Origin: Actinomycetota bacterium
Lineage (GTDB): Bacteria > Actinomycetota > Actinomycetes > Nanopelagicales > Nanopelagicaceae
Assembly (NCBI GenBank): GCA_009699765.1
Contig: WLNN01000071.1
Span: 1 to 6,839, forward strand
DNA: 6,839 nucleotides
Reading direction: 5' to 3'
In this document: positions 6,429 to 6,839 of the stretch, piece after piece
Layout: each line of letters begins with the position of its first letter
Numbering within the stretch: position 1 is the first letter of the stretch
Notes under the pieces: model-generated
Seen by the model: the letters and a program-made list of their open reading frames with translations, nothing else
Databases searched by the model: none
Told to the model about the DNA's origin: nothing
Position numbers and translations under genes: made by a program

Positions 6429-6443
6429 AGAGAAGAGGGTCTA

Positions 6444-6839
6444 ATGGCACTTACCACCCTTGAATTAACCCAACTTTGGGAGCGCGTAGTCGATCATGTT
6501 TCAGCTGGCGAACCGCAACACCGTGCCTTTTTATCAATGACTAGACCTTTGGGCTTACTTCCTAATGAGGATGGGCCAACAAGTCTTTTGGTTGCCGCGC
6601 CTAATGCATTCGCTAAAGATGTTCTCGAATCAAGGTTGCGCCCGATTGTTAATGAAGTGTTATCTCGCGAATTGAATAGCCCTGCCAATATCGCAGTGAT
6701 GATCGATGAGAGCATTGAGCTCGTTGATCTACCAGAACCAACAATTACTGTTGAAGTTCCGCGACCAGGTACGGGCCGTGAAGCGACACCATCTAAAACT
6801 TCACCATCATCTTATGATGCTTACGGTTCACAATTAAAT
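6444..6839 (+). CDS. dnaA: Chromosomal replication initiator DnaA (3' end outside the window)
   Basis: DnaA binds the boxes in oriC, melts the AT-rich region and loads the replicative helicase. Only 132 N-terminal codons are present. Domain I (about 1-95) contains LWERVVDHVS, TSLLVAAPNAFAKDVLESRL (46-65) and RPIVNEVLSREL, the helicase- and self-interaction fold. Residues about 96-129 form the variable domain II linker, rich in Pro, Ser and Thr. The window ends at QLN, which probably corresponds to the start of the domain III block usually reading LNPKYTF. Domain II therefore looks short (about 35 residues), unlike the long linker of Streptomyces. The start is secure: an in-frame TAG at 6426-6428 precedes the ATG, and GAGGG (6435-6439) is four bases upstream. 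Tandem DnaA boxes just before the gene suggest autorepression. Confidence 0.95.
   Translation, partial: MALTTLELTQLWERVVDHVSAGEPQHRAFLSMTRPLGLLPNEDGPTSLLVAAPNAFAKDVLESRLRPIVNEVLSRELNSPANIAVMIDESIELVDLPEPTITVEVPRPGTGREATPSKTSPSSYDAYGSQLN

Larger units (their letters stand above)
6144..6443. other. oriC: Chromosomal replication origin oriC (rpmH-dnaA intergenic region)
   Basis: This 300-base gap has no coding frame of note. It holds five 9-mers that match TTATCCACA with at most one mismatch: two perfect (6295-6303, 6408-6416) and three with one change (6243-6251, 6342-6350, 6420-6428). An AT-rich stretch (about 6302-6336, roughly 70% A+T) starts at a perfect box. Its position between rpmH and dnaA, close to parABS, is the standard origin location in Actinobacteria. 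It must also carry the divergent promoters for rpmH and dnaA. I can suggest one for rpmH but none convincing for dnaA. Confidence 0.9.

Noticed and set aside
6494..6715. 73-codon open frame on the minus strand inside dnaA
   Set aside because: It lies antisense to the recognisable DnaA domain I, and I see no domain or family feature in its translation.

Overview
The window is the replication-origin neighbourhood of a bacterial chromosome, with gene order typical of Actinobacteria. From left to right it reads aminotransferase (+), then parB, parA, rsmG, khpB/jag, yidC, yidD, rnpA and rpmH (all -), then oriC, then the 5' part of dnaA (+). Several traits point to an actinobacterium: the genes mnmE and mnmG, which often sit between yidC and rsmG in other phyla, are absent; RnpA carries an RHRV version of its signature motif; the KhpB KH loop is of the non-basic type; and RpmH is 45 residues long. 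Base composition is low for that phylum (roughly mid-40s % G+C by eye) and intergenic gaps are very short. Together these suggest a streamlined, low-GC lineage such as the freshwater Nanopelagicales (acI; 'Ca. Planktophila'/'Ca. Nanopelagicus'). That placement is an inference from composition and gene order, not a database result.

Region 1 (45-1304): a stand-alone fold-type I PLP aminotransferase whose stop codon overlaps that of the convergent parB by 4 bases.

Region 2 (1301-3105): parB and parA with overlapping stop and start codons. Two parS-like sites lie nearby. One is in the 5' codons of parA (3073-3088). The other straddles the GTG start of rsmG (3737-3752). ParA, ParB and parS together form the origin-segregation system.

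Region 3 (3148-6143): rsmG, khpB, yidC, yidD, rnpA and rpmH, a tightly packed minus-strand cluster for ribosome and RNase P biogenesis, 16S rRNA methylation, RNA binding and membrane protein insertion. Junctions are overlaps of 1 or 4 bases, or gaps of 33-50 bases. The yidC-khpB gap holds a good promoter candidate with a perfect TATAAT, so khpB-rsmG-parA-parB can probably be transcribed separately from rpmH-rnpA-yidD-yidC.

Region 4 (6144-6443): the 300-base intergenic oriC. It has five DnaA boxes with at most one mismatch to TTATCCACA (two perfect), an AT-rich stretch next to a perfect box, and repeated CTACTT and GGTCTA words.

Region 5 (6444-6839): dnaA, 132 codons, cut off by the window edge about where the AAA+ domain should begin.

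This is core chromosome. I see no mobile element, CRISPR array, tRNA or rRNA, and no strong sign of an undescribed system. The points worth a second look concern origin architecture, parS placement and start-codon choice.
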